This document shows, piece by piece, positions 8,308-16,936 of a stretch of 42,836 nucleotides of DNA (positions within the stretch are counted from its first letter, which is position 1; every line of letters starts with the position of its first letter). The position numbers were made by a program, and so were the translations under genes. Source of the DNA: an alpha proteobacterium AAP81b. Its GTDB lineage: Bacteria; Pseudomonadota; Alphaproteobacteria; Sphingomonadales; Sphingomonadaceae. The notes beneath the pieces are model-generated. The model saw nothing but the letters and a program-made list of their open reading frames with translations. It was not told where the DNA came from and made no database searches. Where the stretch lies: assembly GCA_001295935.1 (NCBI GenBank), contig LJHX01000007.1:1-42836 (forward strand), in the 5' to 3' direction.

Positions 8308-10107
8308 ATGTCCCTGCCGATCGCTTCCGCCGGCTTCCAGGATCTCGTCGTCGTCCTCGGCGCCGCGGGCTTGGTCATTCCGGCCTTTGCGGCGCTGCGC
8401 ATCTCGCCGGTTGTCGGCTTCATCCTCGTCGGCGTCCTCGTCGGCCCGCACGGGCTCGGCGCTCTTGCCGAGCGCTGGCCCTGGCTCGACACGCTGACCA
8501 TTTCAAACGCCGAGGTGCTGGCGACACCTGCCGAAATGGGCATCACCCTGCTGCTTTTCGCGCTCGGCCTCGAACTGTCGGTCGAGCGGTTGCGGACGAT
8601 GCGCAGCCTCGTCTTCGGCCTCGGCCCGGTGCAACTCGGCGGCGCGGCGCTGCTGCTCGGGCTGGCGATGCTGCCCTTCCAGCTGCCGCTCGCCATCACC
8701 GTCACCCTGGCCTTGGCGCTGGCACTGTCCTCCACCGCGGTCGGCCTGCAGATGCTCAGCGCCAGCGGCCGCATGGGCAGCGCCGCCGGGCGCACCGCCT
8801 TCGGCATCCTGCTGTTCCAGGATATTGCCATCGCGCCGCTGCTGCTCCTCCTGAGCGCCGGATCGGCCGCCGGCGGTTTCGTCGCGACGCTCGCCAAGGG
8901 CCTCGCCGTCATCGCCGCCATCGCACTCGCCGGGCGGCTGATCGTCCCGGCGCTCTTCCTCCAGGCGGCGCGCACCCGGCGGCCCGAGCTGTTCCTGGCG
9001 GCGGCCCTCGTCGTCCTGATCCTCAGCGCGGCGGCCACCGTCAGCGTCGGGCTGTCGCCGGCGATCGGCGCGCTCGTCGCCGGCGTCATGCTCGCCGAGA
9101 CCGATTATCGCCGCCAGGTCGAAGCGGCCATCGCTCCCTTCGAGGGGCTGCTGCTCGGCGTCTTTCTGATCTGGGTCGGCATGACCCTCGATCTCGGCGC
9201 CGTCGCGGCGCGGCCGGGGCTGGTCTTTGGTCTCGTCGCCGCCGTCGCCGCGATCAAGGGCCTCAGCCTCTATCTCGCGCTGCGCCTGTCGGGGCGCGGC
9301 CGCGGCGTCGCGGCGCATGTCGCGGCGCTGCTCGCCGCGCCCGGCGAGACCAGCCTGATCCTGATCGGCGTCGCCGGCACGATGATGGCCGGAGACGCCG
9401 CCGACCTGGCGCTGATCGTCACCGGCCTCAGCCTGGCGCTGGCGCCCTTCCTCGGGCTCGCCGGCCAGCGCCTCGAAGCCGCGCTCGGCCACCCCGAGGC
9501 CGAAACCGCCGCGCCGCGCGCCGAGGCCGGCCGCACCGTCATCATCGGCTTCGGCCGCGTCGGGCGCCTCGTCGCGTCGATGCTCGAAGCCCATGGCCAG
9601 CCCTATCTGGCGGTCGATGCCGACCCCGACGAAGTCGCCCGCCACCGCCGCGACGGCCGCGCGGTGATCTATGGCGACGCCCGCCGCCCCGAATTGCTCG
9701 ACAAGCTCGGCCTCGGCGAGGCGCGCGCCGTCGTGCTGACCATCGACGCCGTCGCCAGCCTCGACACGCTGGTGCGGCTGATCCGCGAGCGCCACCCCGA
9801 TCTCTGCCTCGTCGTCCGGGCTCGCGACGCCGATCACGCCACCGCGCTCTACGCCCAGGGGGTGACCGACGCCGTTCCCGAAACCATCGAATCGAGCCTG
9901 CAACTCGCCGAAGCGCTGCTTGTCGATCTCGGCGTGCCGATGGGGCGGGTGATCGCCTCGATCCACGAAAAGCGCGCCGAGCTGCGCGCCCGCATCCAGG
10001 CCGATGGCGCGCCGGTGCGCAGCCGGCTGGCGGTGCGGCGCATGAAGCGCGACGACCCCGCCGCGCCGCCGCACGATCCCGAGGCCGCGCCCGCCGCCGG
10101 CGACTGA
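8308..10107 (+). CDS. CPA2-family cation:proton antiporter (KefB/KefC type)
   Basis: This is a 599-residue inner-membrane transporter that exchanges monovalent cations (K+ or Na+) for protons. Residues 1 to about 385 are a dozen hydrophobic spans, including the CPA2 motifs 'GFILVGVLVGPHGLG' and 'ALALSSTAVGLQML', then 'LLFQDIAIAPLLLL'. The C-terminal cytoplasmic domain is a TrkA-N Rossmann domain starting at about residue 412 (VIIGFGRVGRLVA), which binds nucleotide or glutathione and gates transport in Kef systems. A short acidic, Ala/Pro-rich tail follows. No KefF/KefG-type ancillary gene is adjacent. Confidence 0.92.
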   Translation: MSLPIASAGFQDLVVVLGAAGLVIPAFAALRISPVVGFILVGVLVGPHGLGALAERWPWLDTLTISNAEVLATPAEMGITLLLFALGLELSVERLRTMRSLVFGLGPVQLGGAALLLGLAMLPFQLPLAITVTLALALALSSTAVGLQMLSASGRMGSAAGRTAFGILLFQDIAIAPLLLLLSAGSAAGGFVATLAKGLAVIAAIALAGRLIVPALFLQAARTRRPELFLAAALVVLILSAAATVSVGLSPAIGALVAGVMLAETDYRRQVEAAIAPFEGLLLGVFLIWVGMTLDLGAVAARPGLVFGLVAAVAAIKGLSLYLALRLSGRGRGVAAHVAALLAAPGETSLILIGVAGTMMAGDAADLALIVTGLSLALAPFLGLAGQRLEAALGHPEAETAAPRAEAGRTVIIGFGRVGRLVASMLEAHGQPYLAVDADPDEVARHRRDGRAVIYGDARRPELLDKLGLGEARAVVLTIDAVASLDTLVRLIRERHPDLCLVVRARDADHATALYAQGVTDAVPETIESSLQLAEALLVDLGVPMGRVIASIHEKRAELRARIQADGAPVRSRLAVRRMKRDDPAAPPHDPEAAPAAGD

Positions 10108-10146
10108 GCCCTTGCCAGCGCCGCCCCGGCCGGGCGACACGCGAGC

Positions 10147-10587
10147 ATGAGCACCGACCCGCCTTCCGCCGACCGCCTGTGCCTCGACGCCGCGGGCCTC
10201 AACGCCTTCCTGCGCGACGCCTTCCCCCATGCCGAGCGCCCCGATGGCGTCGTGCTGGCGGTGCCCGGCCATGTCCGCATCGCGCTCGAACCCGACGCGA
10301 GCCAGCTCCGCCCCGGCGGCATCGTCTCCGGCCCGACCCTGATGGGCCTCGCCGATCGCGCCGCCTATGCGCTGGTGCTGGCGCACATCGGCCCGGTGGC
10401 GATGGCGGTGACGAGCAGCCTCAACTACCAGTTCCTGCGCGCCTGCTCCTTCCGCACCGTCCACGCCGACGCCCGCCTGCTCCGCCTCGGCCGCCGGCTC
10501 GTGGTCACCGACGTCCGCCTGTGGAGTGACGACGAAGCGACGCCGGTGGGCCAGGCGGCGGTTACCTATGCGCTGCCGGCGGATTGA
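10147..10587 (+). CDS. PaaI-type hotdog thioesterase
   Basis: This is a 146-residue protein of the hotdog fold. The segment 'RPGGIVSGPTLMGLADRAAY' has the PaaI pattern in which a Gly-x-x-Ser-Gly-Pro loop leads into the long central helix carrying the catalytic acid (Asp in 'LADRA'). It is followed by 'TSSLNYQFLRAC', the typical second strand. Such enzymes hydrolyse acyl-CoA or aryl-CoA esters; the acyl group is unknown. It starts 39 bp after the antiporter gene and may share its transcript. A 6-bp GC hairpin follows the stop directly. Confidence 0.85.
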   Translation: MSTDPPSADRLCLDAAGLNAFLRDAFPHAERPDGVVLAVPGHVRIALEPDASQLRPGGIVSGPTLMGLADRAAYALVLAHIGPVAMAVTSSLNYQFLRACSFRTVHADARLLRLGRRLVVTDVRLWSDDEATPVGQAAVTYALPAD

Positions 10588-10602
10588 GCGCCGCCCCGGC
10601 GC
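10588..10602 (+). terminator. GC hairpin after the thioesterase gene
   Basis: GCGCCG-CCC-CGGCGC forms a perfect 6-bp stem with a 3-nt loop immediately after the stop codon. There is no strong T-run, so termination is plausible but unproven. Confidence 0.4.
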
Positions 10603-10656
10603 AGAAGTTCACCGAAGTACAGTCTCCGACGATGAGAAAGAGCCAATCGGCTTTCG

Positions 10657-11094
10657 TCAAAAGCAACAATTCAAGTCCCGCCCCTTATAGCCTGTTTGGT
10701 GCGTGTAGGACAGCCGCGTCGTGTTGCCGCCGCCGCTGATCGAGGCGAGCCGCCCGAGCGGATCATAGGCCAGCGCCGCCTGCTCGGTGCCCGCGGTGGC
10801 GCAGTTCGCCGTGAAAGCGCGCTTGCTTACCAGGCGGTTCTCGGTGTCATAGACCAGACACATGGTGCCATCGCTGGTGAGATTGCCATTGGCGTCATAG
10901 CCGAACAAGCTCGATTGCGATCCCGACACCGCCGACTGATATTGGTTGAGGCCGTTCACCGTGTAACGCCGCGCCACATCCACCGTGCCGTTGAAGACAT
11001 AGGCACCGTTCGACCGGCTGCGGGTGACGATCTGATTGGCGGGGTTGTAGGCAAAGCTGCTGGTGATGTCGGCAGTGCCACAGGCTGCGTTCAC
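10657..11094 (-). pseudogene. RHS/YD-repeat protein remnant, downstream unit
   Basis: An open frame of 145 residues whose sequence is internal RHS-repeat material: 'SFAYNPANQIVTRSRSNGAY', 'YTVNGLNQYQSAV', 'FGYDANGNLTSDG', 'YDTENRLVSKRAF' and 'LAYDPLGRLASISGGG'. Intact RHS proteins exceed 1000 residues and carry dozens of such units with a C-terminal toxin domain. Here the unit simply ends in a non-RHS tail (YKGRDLNCCF). The only possible start is a GTG two codons after an in-frame TAA that ends the neighbouring remnant. I read this as a decayed fragment of a once-larger secreted RHS protein, not a gene. Confidence 0.8.
10756..10928. repeat. Direct repeat copy 1 (YD unit)
   Basis: These 173 bp align without gaps to 11167-11339 with scattered substitutions. 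Shared runs include 'GAGCGGATCATAGGCCAGCG' and 'GCCGAACAAGCTCGATTGCG'. It is the DNA-level trace of the duplicated RHS unit. Confidence 0.9.
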
Positions 11095-11097
11095 AAT

Positions 11098-11340
11098 TTA
11101 GTGCACTGTCACCGTAATTCCATGCCGCACGCACGTGCTTGGGTTTAGAGACCATTCCGATCCCACGAGCGGATCATAGGCCAGCGCCGCTAGCTCGGCG
11201 CCCAAGGGGTCGCGGTTCGCCGTGAAGGCGCGCTTGCCCAGCAATCGGTTCTCGGTGTCATAGACCAGACAAATGCTGCCATCGCTGATGAGATTGCCAT
11301 TGCCGTCATAGCCGAACAAGCTCGATTGCGCTCCCGACAA
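11098..11340 (-). pseudogene. RHS/YD-repeat protein remnant, upstream unit
   Basis: This region encodes 'SGAQSSLFGYDGNGNLISDG', then 'YDTENRLLGKRAFTANRD' and 'ELAALAYDPL', a close copy of the unit at 10657-11094. The similarity breaks after 'YDPL' into an unrelated stretch ending at a TAA (11098-11100). Upstream it breaks at about 11340 into non-RHS sequence. It lies in the same reading frame as the other remnant (offset 411 bp, exactly 137 codons), so the two were probably consecutive units of one protein. Confidence 0.75.
11167..11339. repeat. Direct repeat copy 2 (YD unit)
   Basis: Second copy of the 173-bp unit, in the same orientation, starting 411 bp after copy 1. Sequence on either side is not shared, so the breakpoints are sharp. 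The 180 bp between this copy and the next gene hold no recognisable coding sequence. Confidence 0.9.
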
Positions 11341-11520
11341 CCAGGCAGCCGTGACGCTTCCCCCCGGCCCAGGGCGCGCGCGAAGCAACCCAAGCTCTGT
11401 CCAAAATGGCGCCAATCGGCGAAAAACCCGTTTGCCTTTACCGAACGGAAAGGTGATTTTGCCCCCGCTCCGAAGCGGCATCGCCGTCGCGATCGGACGC
11501 AAACCAAGGGGTCGAACATC

Positions 11521-12036
11521 ATGAAGTTGCTTGCAACCGCGCTCGCCGCGGTCGTTCTCGCCATGCCCGCCGCGGCACAGGATTTCCAGGGGCCCTGGGT
11601 CGAGGCCCGGCTGGGCTGGGACCAGGTCGAAGGCAGTTCGGGGCTCGTCTATGGCGGCGGCGCCGGCTATGATTTCAAGCTCGGCAAGAGCCTCGTTCTC
11701 GGGGTCCAGGGCGGCATCGCCGGCTCGACGATCCGCGAATGCGCGCTCGGCGTCTGCGCCAATGCCGGCCGCGACTTCGAAGTGCTGGCGCGCTTCGGCG
11801 GCAAGGTCACCGATACGTCGCTGCTCTACGCCCTGGCCGGCTATGCCAACGGCCGCGTTGCCGCCAACGATGGCTTCACCGCCATCGCCTTCAACCTCGA
11901 CGGCTATCGCCTCGGCGCCGGCTATGAGCTCGCCTTCAACCGCCATCTCTTCGCCAAGGCCGAATATCGCTACACCGGCTATGATTTCGACGTGGATCGC
12001 CACCAGGTGACGGCGTCGATCGGCTATCGCTTCTGA
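11521..12036 (+). CDS. Small outer-membrane beta-barrel protein (OmpA/Opa-like fold)
   Basis: This is a 171-residue protein with a signal peptide (MKLLATALAAVVLAMPAAAQ). It is followed by alternating amphipathic strands rich in Gly and aromatics ('WVEARLGWDQVEG', 'LVYGGGAGYDFKLG', 'LFAKAEYRYTGYDF') and ends in a C-terminal Phe ('ASIGYRF'), the signature recognised by the Bam assembly machinery. The size fits an eight-stranded barrel. Two cysteines (in 'RECALGVCAN') may form a loop disulfide. The ATG at 11521 is chosen because the signal peptide begins there; earlier in-frame codons belong to the RHS scar. The function beyond envelope structure or adhesion is unknown. Confidence 0.85.
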   Translation: MKLLATALAAVVLAMPAAAQDFQGPWVEARLGWDQVEGSSGLVYGGGAGYDFKLGKSLVLGVQGGIAGSTIRECALGVCANAGRDFEVLARFGGKVTDTSLLYALAGYANGRVAANDGFTAIAFNLDGYRLGAGYELAFNRHLFAKAEYRYTGYDFDVDRHQVTASIGYRF

Positions 12037-12044
12037 TCGCCAGC

Positions 12045-12068
12045 GCGGGCGGCCGTCGGGCCGCCCGC
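12045..12068. terminator. Strong hairpin between convergent genes
   Basis: GCGGGCGGCC and GGCCGCCCGC form a perfect 10-bp stem with a 4-nt loop, 8 nt after the barrel gene and 25 nt after the end of the oppositely oriented J-domain gene. It probably ends transcription from both sides. Confidence 0.7.
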
Positions 12069-12092
12069 GACACTCGTTGCCGCCGCCGGCCC

Positions 12093-12899
12093 CTACCCCC
12101 GCGTCACAGCCCAGGAGACGATGACCACCCAGGGCGCCACCGCCGCGGCGCCGAAATGCGCCAGCGCCGAAACCGCGCTGAACCCCCATGGCGCGTCGAG
12201 CCGCGCCATCGCGATCGATCGCCCCACCCCCTGTTCGCGCAGCGCGCTGAGCATTTCGATGGCGTCGCCGCGGATGCGCGCGTCCTCCGCCGTCGCCAGG
12301 CGCGCCGCCAGCGCCGCCGCCACCGGCAGATTGCCGCGGCCGACGAACGCCCCGACATTGTGCCAGAGCAGTTTTTCGCCGGCAGCCGCATCAGCCGTGC
12401 CGCCGGCGGCGTTGCGGGCGACTTCGGCGAGCGTCCACAGCGCCCCCGGCAGCCCCCACCAGCCGAGCAACCCACTCGACAGGCTGGCGCCGAGCGCTGC
12501 GGTGCGCGCGCAGGACGCGCACCAGATGCCCTCGACCGGCCGGCGGCCGCAGAACATCGCGATGCTCCACACCCGCTGGAAGCGCAGGTAGCGCGGCTCG
12601 ATCGTCGTCTTGCGGCAGGCGCCGCAGCGGATCGGTTCGCGTGCATCGCGCGATGCCGCCGCCAGCAGCCCGGTCAGCGGCTTTTCGAGCGCCTTGTCAT
12701 AGTCCCGCCGGCGGACGGCATCGCCGAGGATCTCATAGGCTTCGGTCAGTTCGCGAAAGCGCCGGCCGTCGTCGCCGCGACGGCCGCTGTCGGGATGCGC
12801 CGCCTTGGCGAGGCGGCGATAGGCGGCCTTGATCTCGGCCGGCGTCGCATCGGGGGTGACGCCGAGGCGGGCATAAAGTCCAAGGGCGTCGCGTTGCAT
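12093..12899 (-). CDS. J-domain protein with zinc-ribbon and membrane segments
   Basis: This is a 268-residue protein. Residues 4 to about 72 are a J domain with the HPD motif (H35-P36-D37) that stimulates Hsp70/DnaK ATPase. Two CxxC pairs follow (CGAC and CASC) like a zinc ribbon, then a hydrophobic stretch 'ASLSSGLLGWWGLPGALWTL' and a second at the C-terminus ('GAAAVAPWVVIVSWAV'). It is therefore probably a membrane-bound DnaK recruiter rather than a DnaJ chaperone, as the Gly/Phe and substrate-binding domains are absent. The start is placed at 12899 (MQRDALGLY). It lies 87 bp downstream of alaS on the same strand. Confidence 0.8.
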   Translation of the reverse strand: MQRDALGLYARLGVTPDATPAEIKAAYRRLAKAAHPDSGRRGDDGRRFRELTEAYEILGDAVRRRDYDKALEKPLTGLLAAASRDAREPIRCGACRKTTIEPRYLRFQRVWSIAMFCGRRPVEGIWCASCARTAALGASLSSGLLGWWGLPGALWTLAEVARNAAGGTADAAAGEKLLWHNVGAFVGRGNLPVAAALAARLATAEDARIRGDAIEMLSALREQGVGRSIAMARLDAPWGFSAVSALAHFGAAAVAPWVVIVSWAVTRG

Positions 12900-12986
12900 C
12901 GTTGCGCCCCCTCGCAATGCCGGGGCGCCAAGACAAGCCCTTGCGCGACGATTCTGACAAAATGGTTGCGATAAAGTGACGCCTGC

Positions 12987-15641
12987 TCAGGCGGCGAGCG
13001 CTGCCCTGACCGCGGCGACCGCCTCGGCGGCGCGCGCCCCGTCGGGGCCGCCGGCCTGGGCAAAATCGGGCCTACCGCCGCCGCCCTGGCCGCCCAAGGC
13101 CGCCGAGGCGATCCGCACGAAATCGACCGCCGAGCGCGTGCCCTTGAGATCGTCGGTGACGCCGACGGCAACCGAAGCGCGGCCGTCGTTGACCGCGACG
13201 AGCACCGCGACGCCCGAGCCGAGGCTGGCCTTGGCGTCGTCGATCAGCCCGCGCAGGCTCTTGGGATCGAGGCCGTCGAGCACCTGGCCGAGGAAGCCGA
13301 CCCCGCCGACCTGCTCGGGCGCCGCGGCGGCGGTCGCCGGGCCGGCAAGCGCGAGGGCCTTCTTGGCGTCGGCAAGTTCGCGTTCGAGCCGGCGGCGTTC
13401 CTCGACCAGCGCTTCGACGCGCGCCGCGACTTCGTCGGGGCGGACACGCAGCGTCACCGCGGCGGCCTTGAGGCGGTTTTCCTGCTCGGTCAGCCAGTCG
13501 CGTGCCGCCTCGCCGGTGAGCGCCTCGATGCGACGGACGCCGCTGGCGACGGCGCTTTCGGCGACGATCTTGAACAGCGCGATGTCGCCGAGCGCTTCGA
13601 CATGGGTGCCGCCGCAGAGTTCGGTCGAATAGATGGCCTCGTCATCGTCGCTGCCGCGGGCGCCCATGCTGAGCACGCGGACTTCGTCGCCGTACTTCTC
13701 GCCGAACAATGCCAGCGCGCCGGCTTCGATCGCGGCGTCGGGCGTCATCAGCCGGGTGGTGACGGCGCGGTTGCCGCGGATCTGGGCGTTGACCTCGGCT
13801 TCGACGGCGGCGATGTCGTCGGCCGTCAGCGCCTTGTTGTGGCTGAAGTCGAAGCGCAGGCGATCGGGGGCGACGAGCGAGCCCTTCTGGGTGACATGGC
13901 CGCCGAGGCGGTGGCGCAGCGCGGCGTGAAGGAGATGCGTCGCCGAATGGTTGGCGCGCAGCCGGGCGCGACGATCGCCATCGACAAGGAAGCGGACGCT
14001 GTCACCGACGGCGACGCGCCCGGCGACGACGCGGCCGAGATGGGCGATGACCTTGCCGAGCGGCTTGGCGGTATCCGAAATTTCGATGCGCAGGCCATTG
14101 TCCCCCAGGATCACCCCGGCATCGCCCTGTTGCCCCCCCGATTCGCCATAAAAAGGCGTCTGATTGGCCACCAGAGCAATGCTTTCGCCCGCCTCCCCGG
14201 CCCCCGCGGCGAGGCCATCCTTGACGATGGCGAGCACCTGGCCCTGGCCCTTGACGGCGGCATAGCCGGTGAATTCGGTGGCGCCATGCGCCTCGGCGAT
14301 GTCGAACCAGACGCTGTCCGACGCCTTGGCGCCGCTGCCCGTCCAAGCGGCGCGCGCGGCGCGCTTCTGTTCGGCCATCGCGGTATCGAAGCCGGCGCGG
14401 TCGACGGCGCGGCCCTGGGCGCGCAGCGCATCCTCGGTCAAATCATAAGGAAAACCAAAGGTATCGTAGAGGCGAAAGGCGATTTCGCCGGGCAGGGTTT
14501 CGCCCTGGCCAAGCTTCGACGTCGCTTCGTCGAGCAGGCCGAGACCGCGCTCAAGGGTCTGGCGGAAGCGTGTTTCCTCGAGCTTCAGCGTTTCCTCGAT
14601 CAGCGGCCGGGCGCGCAGCAGTTCGGGGTAGGCCCCGCCCATTGCAGCGACCAGCGCCGGCACCAGCTGGTGCATCAGCGGCTCCTTGGCGCCAAGCAGA
14701 TGCGCATGGCGCATGGCGCGGCGCATGATGCGGCGCAGCACATAACCGCGGCCATCATTGGCGGGCAGCACGCCATCGGCGACGAGGAAACCCGCCGAGC
14801 GGAGATGGTCGGCGATGACGCGGTGCGAAACGCGGGCGTCGGCCGTCGTCGGCGCGCCGGTGCGATCCTGGCTGGCGGCGATCAGCGCCTTGAAGGTGTC
14901 GGTGTCGTAATTGTCGTGGACCCCTTGCAGCACTGCGGCGACGCGTTCGAGCCCCATGCCGGTGTCGATCGACGGCTTGGGCAGGTCGACGCGAGTTTCG
15001 GCGTCGACCTGCTCATATTGCATGAACACCAGGTTCCAGATTTCGACGAAGCGATCGCCGTCTTCCTCCGGGCTGCCGGGCGGGCCGCCCCAGATATGAT
15101 CGCCATGATCGTAGAAGATCTCGCTGCACGGGCCACACGGGCCGGTGTCGCCCATCGACCAGAAATTGTCCTTGGTGGCGATGCGGATGATGCGATGCTC
15201 AGGCAGGCCGGCGATCTTGCGCCACAAGTCGAAAGCCTGGTCGTCGGTGTGATAGACGGTGGCGGTCAGGCGATCGGCAGAGAGGCCCCATTCGCGGGTC
15301 AACAGGCTCCAGGCATGTTCGATGGCATCGGCCTTGAAATAATCGCCGAAGCTGAAATTGCCGAGCATTTCGAAGAAGGTATGATGGCGGGCGGTATAGC
15401 CGACATTGTCGAGGTCATTGTGCTTGCCGCCGGCACGGACGCATTTCTGCGACGAGACCGCGGTCGAATAAGGCCGGCTTTCGAGCCCGGTGAAGACATT
15501 CTTGAAGGGCACCATGCCGGCGTTGACGAACATCAAGGTCGGGTCGTTCTGCGGCACCAGCGGCGCCGACGGCACGATGCGGTGACCGGCCTTGCCGAAA
15601 TGGTCGAGGAACGAGCGGCGGATGTCGTTGCTGGCAATCAT
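12987..15641 (-). CDS. alaS: Alanine-tRNA ligase
   Basis: AlaS charges tRNA-Ala. The 884-residue product has the usual length and order. It has a class II aminoacylation domain from the N-terminus ('[20 protein letters not shown]', '[13 protein letters not shown]'), the editing domain with zinc-binding HxxxH ('[13 protein letters not shown]') and CxxxH ('[12 protein letters not shown]') motifs, and the C-Ala domain with '[13 protein letters not shown]' near the end. Starting at the ATG at 15641 gives the standard [15 protein letters not shown] opening. It is followed by the J-domain gene and preceded by the methyltransferase gene on the same strand. Confidence 0.97.
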   Translation of the reverse strand: MIASNDIRRSFLDHFGKAGHRIVPSAPLVPQNDPTLMFVNAGMVPFKNVFTGLESRPYSTAVSSQKCVRAGGKHNDLDNVGYTARHHTFFEMLGNFSFGDYFKADAIEHAWSLLTREWGLSADRLTATVYHTDDQAFDLWRKIAGLPEHRIIRIATKDNFWSMGDTGPCGPCSEIFYDHGDHIWGGPPGSPEEDGDRFVEIWNLVFMQYEQVDAETRVDLPKPSIDTGMGLERVAAVLQGVHDNYDTDTFKALIAASQDRTGAPTTADARVSHRVIADHLRSAGFLVADGVLPANDGRGYVLRRIMRRAMRHAHLLGAKEPLMHQLVPALVAAMGGAYPELLRARPLIEETLKLEETRFRQTLERGLGLLDEATSKLGQGETLPGEIAFRLYDTFGFPYDLTEDALRAQGRAVDRAGFDTAMAEQKRAARAAWTGSGAKASDSVWFDIAEAHGATEFTGYAAVKGQGQVLAIVKDGLAAGAGEAGESIALVANQTPFYGESGGQQGDAGVILGDNGLRIEISDTAKPLGKVIAHLGRVVAGRVAVGDSVRFLVDGDRRARLRANHSATHLLHAALRHRLGGHVTQKGSLVAPDRLRFDFSHNKALTADDIAAVEAEVNAQIRGNRAVTTRLMTPDAAIEAGALALFGEKYGDEVRVLSMGARGSDDDEAIYSTELCGGTHVEALGDIALFKIVAESAVASGVRRIEALTGEAARDWLTEQENRLKAAAVTLRVRPDEVAARVEALVEERRRLERELADAKKALALAGPATAAAAPEQVGGVGFLGQVLDGLDPKSLRGLIDDAKASLGSGVAVLVAVNDGRASVAVGVTDDLKGTRSAVDFVRIASAALGGQGGGGRPDFAQAGGPDGARAAEAVAAVRAALAA

Positions 15642-15682
15642 GGCCCCGACTTAGGCGACGCCGGGTGCCGCGCCAAGACCGA

Positions 15683-16534
15683 TCAGGCGTGCGCCGTCAC
15701 CAGCCAGGCCTGCGCCGGCAGCGCGACGCCGCCATCGCTGCGATAAGCCGCAAGCGCTTCGGCGAGGCGGACGCGCGCGATATCGCCGACGCCGGCGTCG
15801 CGAACCGCGCGAGCCGCGGGGCCGATGCGCAGCGAGAAGGTCACCGCATCGGCGACCGGGTCGTCGCCGCTGCCGGTGAGCATCGCGAAGGGACAGGCAT
15901 GGAAAGCGACGTCCTGCCACCCGGCGGCGGTGAGGATCGCCGCGACGATCTCGGGGTCGGCAAAGGCAAAGGGCCCCGGCGCACTGGGGTCGATCGGCGG
16001 CATGGCGGGGAGCAGATCGGCGAGAACCGCCATCGGCAGCGTCGCCCAGGGGTTGGCGCCGGCGTCCTGCCAACACGCGAAGGCAAGCCGGCCGCCCTCG
16101 GCCGTGCGGGCGTGGAGATTGGCGAAGGCGGCAACCGGATCGGCGAAGAACATCACACCGAAGCGCGAGATCAGCAGGTCGAAGCCGGTTTCGTCGGCGA
16201 AGGTCGCGGCATCGGCGTTGCGGAATTCGGCGTCGCTGAGCAGTTCGTCGGCACGCTCGCGGGCGCGTGACAGCATCGCATCGGAGATGTCGATGCCGAG
16301 CACGGTGCCTTCCTCGCCGACCGCGCCGGCGGTCGCCAGGCTGACTTCCCCCGTGCCGCAGCCGATATCGAGGACATGCTCGCCGGCCTGGGGCGCTGCG
16401 ATGGCGAGCAGCGCCGCGGTCAACGGCGTGAAGGAGCGGTCGAGCCGTTCCTGCATCCGCGCCCAGGTGTCACCGACCGCCGAGTTCCAGTATTCGATCT
16501 GCTCGGCGTTGGCGGCAGGCGGCATATCGGTCAT
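15683..16534 (-). CDS. Class I SAM-dependent methyltransferase
   Basis: This is a 283-residue protein with motif I 'VLDIGCGTGEVSLATAGAVG' for S-adenosylmethionine binding, the acidic loop 'VLGIDISDAML', and the post-core motif 'DLLISRFGVMFFADPVAAFA' typical of the UbiE/COQ5-like methyltransferase_11 group. The substrate is unknown. The start at 16534 (MTDMPPAANAEQIEYW) has AAAGG upstream; a further 28 residues can be read but overlap unlikely sequence. It sits between alaS and the small acidic protein gene in the minus-strand run from recA. Confidence 0.85.
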   Translation of the reverse strand: MTDMPPAANAEQIEYWNSAVGDTWARMQERLDRSFTPLTAALLAIAAPQAGEHVLDIGCGTGEVSLATAGAVGEEGTVLGIDISDAMLSRARERADELLSDAEFRNADAATFADETGFDLLISRFGVMFFADPVAAFANLHARTAEGGRLAFACWQDAGANPWATLPMAVLADLLPAMPPIDPSAPGPFAFADPEIVAAILTAAGWQDVAFHACPFAMLTGSGDDPVADAVTFSLRIGPAARAVRDAGVGDIARVRLAEALAAYRSDGGVALPAQAWLVTAHA

Positions 16535-16608
16535 CGGGGGGCCCTTTCGAGCGGCCTTGTCGGGGCAGTCGGTGCCGGCGTCAATCGCCGGCAATTCGCC
16601 CCCAGAGC

Positions 16609-16857
16609 CTAAGGGCAACCCTCCTCGGTCGATCGCTCGCGCGCCGAGCTTGCCTGGGCTTCCTCAAGCGGATTGTTGCGGTTCGGTGGCGCAACGCCCT
16701 GGGTGGCCGCGCCCTCACCGGGGTTGTCGGGTTCGGGTGGCGCGCCGGGCGAACCCGGCATCGGCGGCGCCGGCACATCGTCGGCGCCTTCGGCCGGCGC
16801 ATCGGCCGGGGGAAGGGTTGCGCTACCGGCAGTCGGCAAATCATCGTCTGGGAACAT
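16609..16857 (-). CDS. Small acidic Pro/Ala/Gly-rich protein of unknown function
   Basis: This is an 82-residue protein beginning MFPDDDLPTAG. It is rich in Pro, Ala, Gly, Asp and Glu, with one Cys next to the C-terminus (TEEGCP*), and is probably intrinsically disordered. There is no signal peptide or membrane span. The start is well supported: AGGAGG lies 7 nt before the ATG at 16857, the best ribosome site in this part of the window. It lies 79 bp downstream of recA, so it may be transcribed with recA and be damage-inducible. I recognise no family. Confidence 0.6.
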   Translation of the reverse strand: MFPDDDLPTAGSATLPPADAPAEGADDVPAPPMPGSPGAPPEPDNPGEGAATQGVAPPNRNNPLEEAQASSARERSTEEGCP

Positions 16858-16936
16858 GGCAGCCTCCTGCCCAGCGTAATCCGCGGACGAGAGGCGCGTT
16901 CCGCGGCGCCCCGGGGGAAGCGCCGCGGCACCCGGA

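Noticed and set aside
8503-10464. Long minus-strand open frame
   Set aside because: Antisense to the antiporter and thioesterase genes; composition is that of a shadow frame (Gly/Arg/Asp/Gln-rich).
10657-11340. Active RHS toxin/immunity system
   Set aside because: Only two repeat units remain, with a stop between them and no N-terminal secretion region, core-closing motif, toxin domain or immunity gene.
13602-15746. Long plus-strand open frame of about 700 codons
   Set aside because: Antisense to alaS, which is unmistakable. Same GC-shadow explanation.
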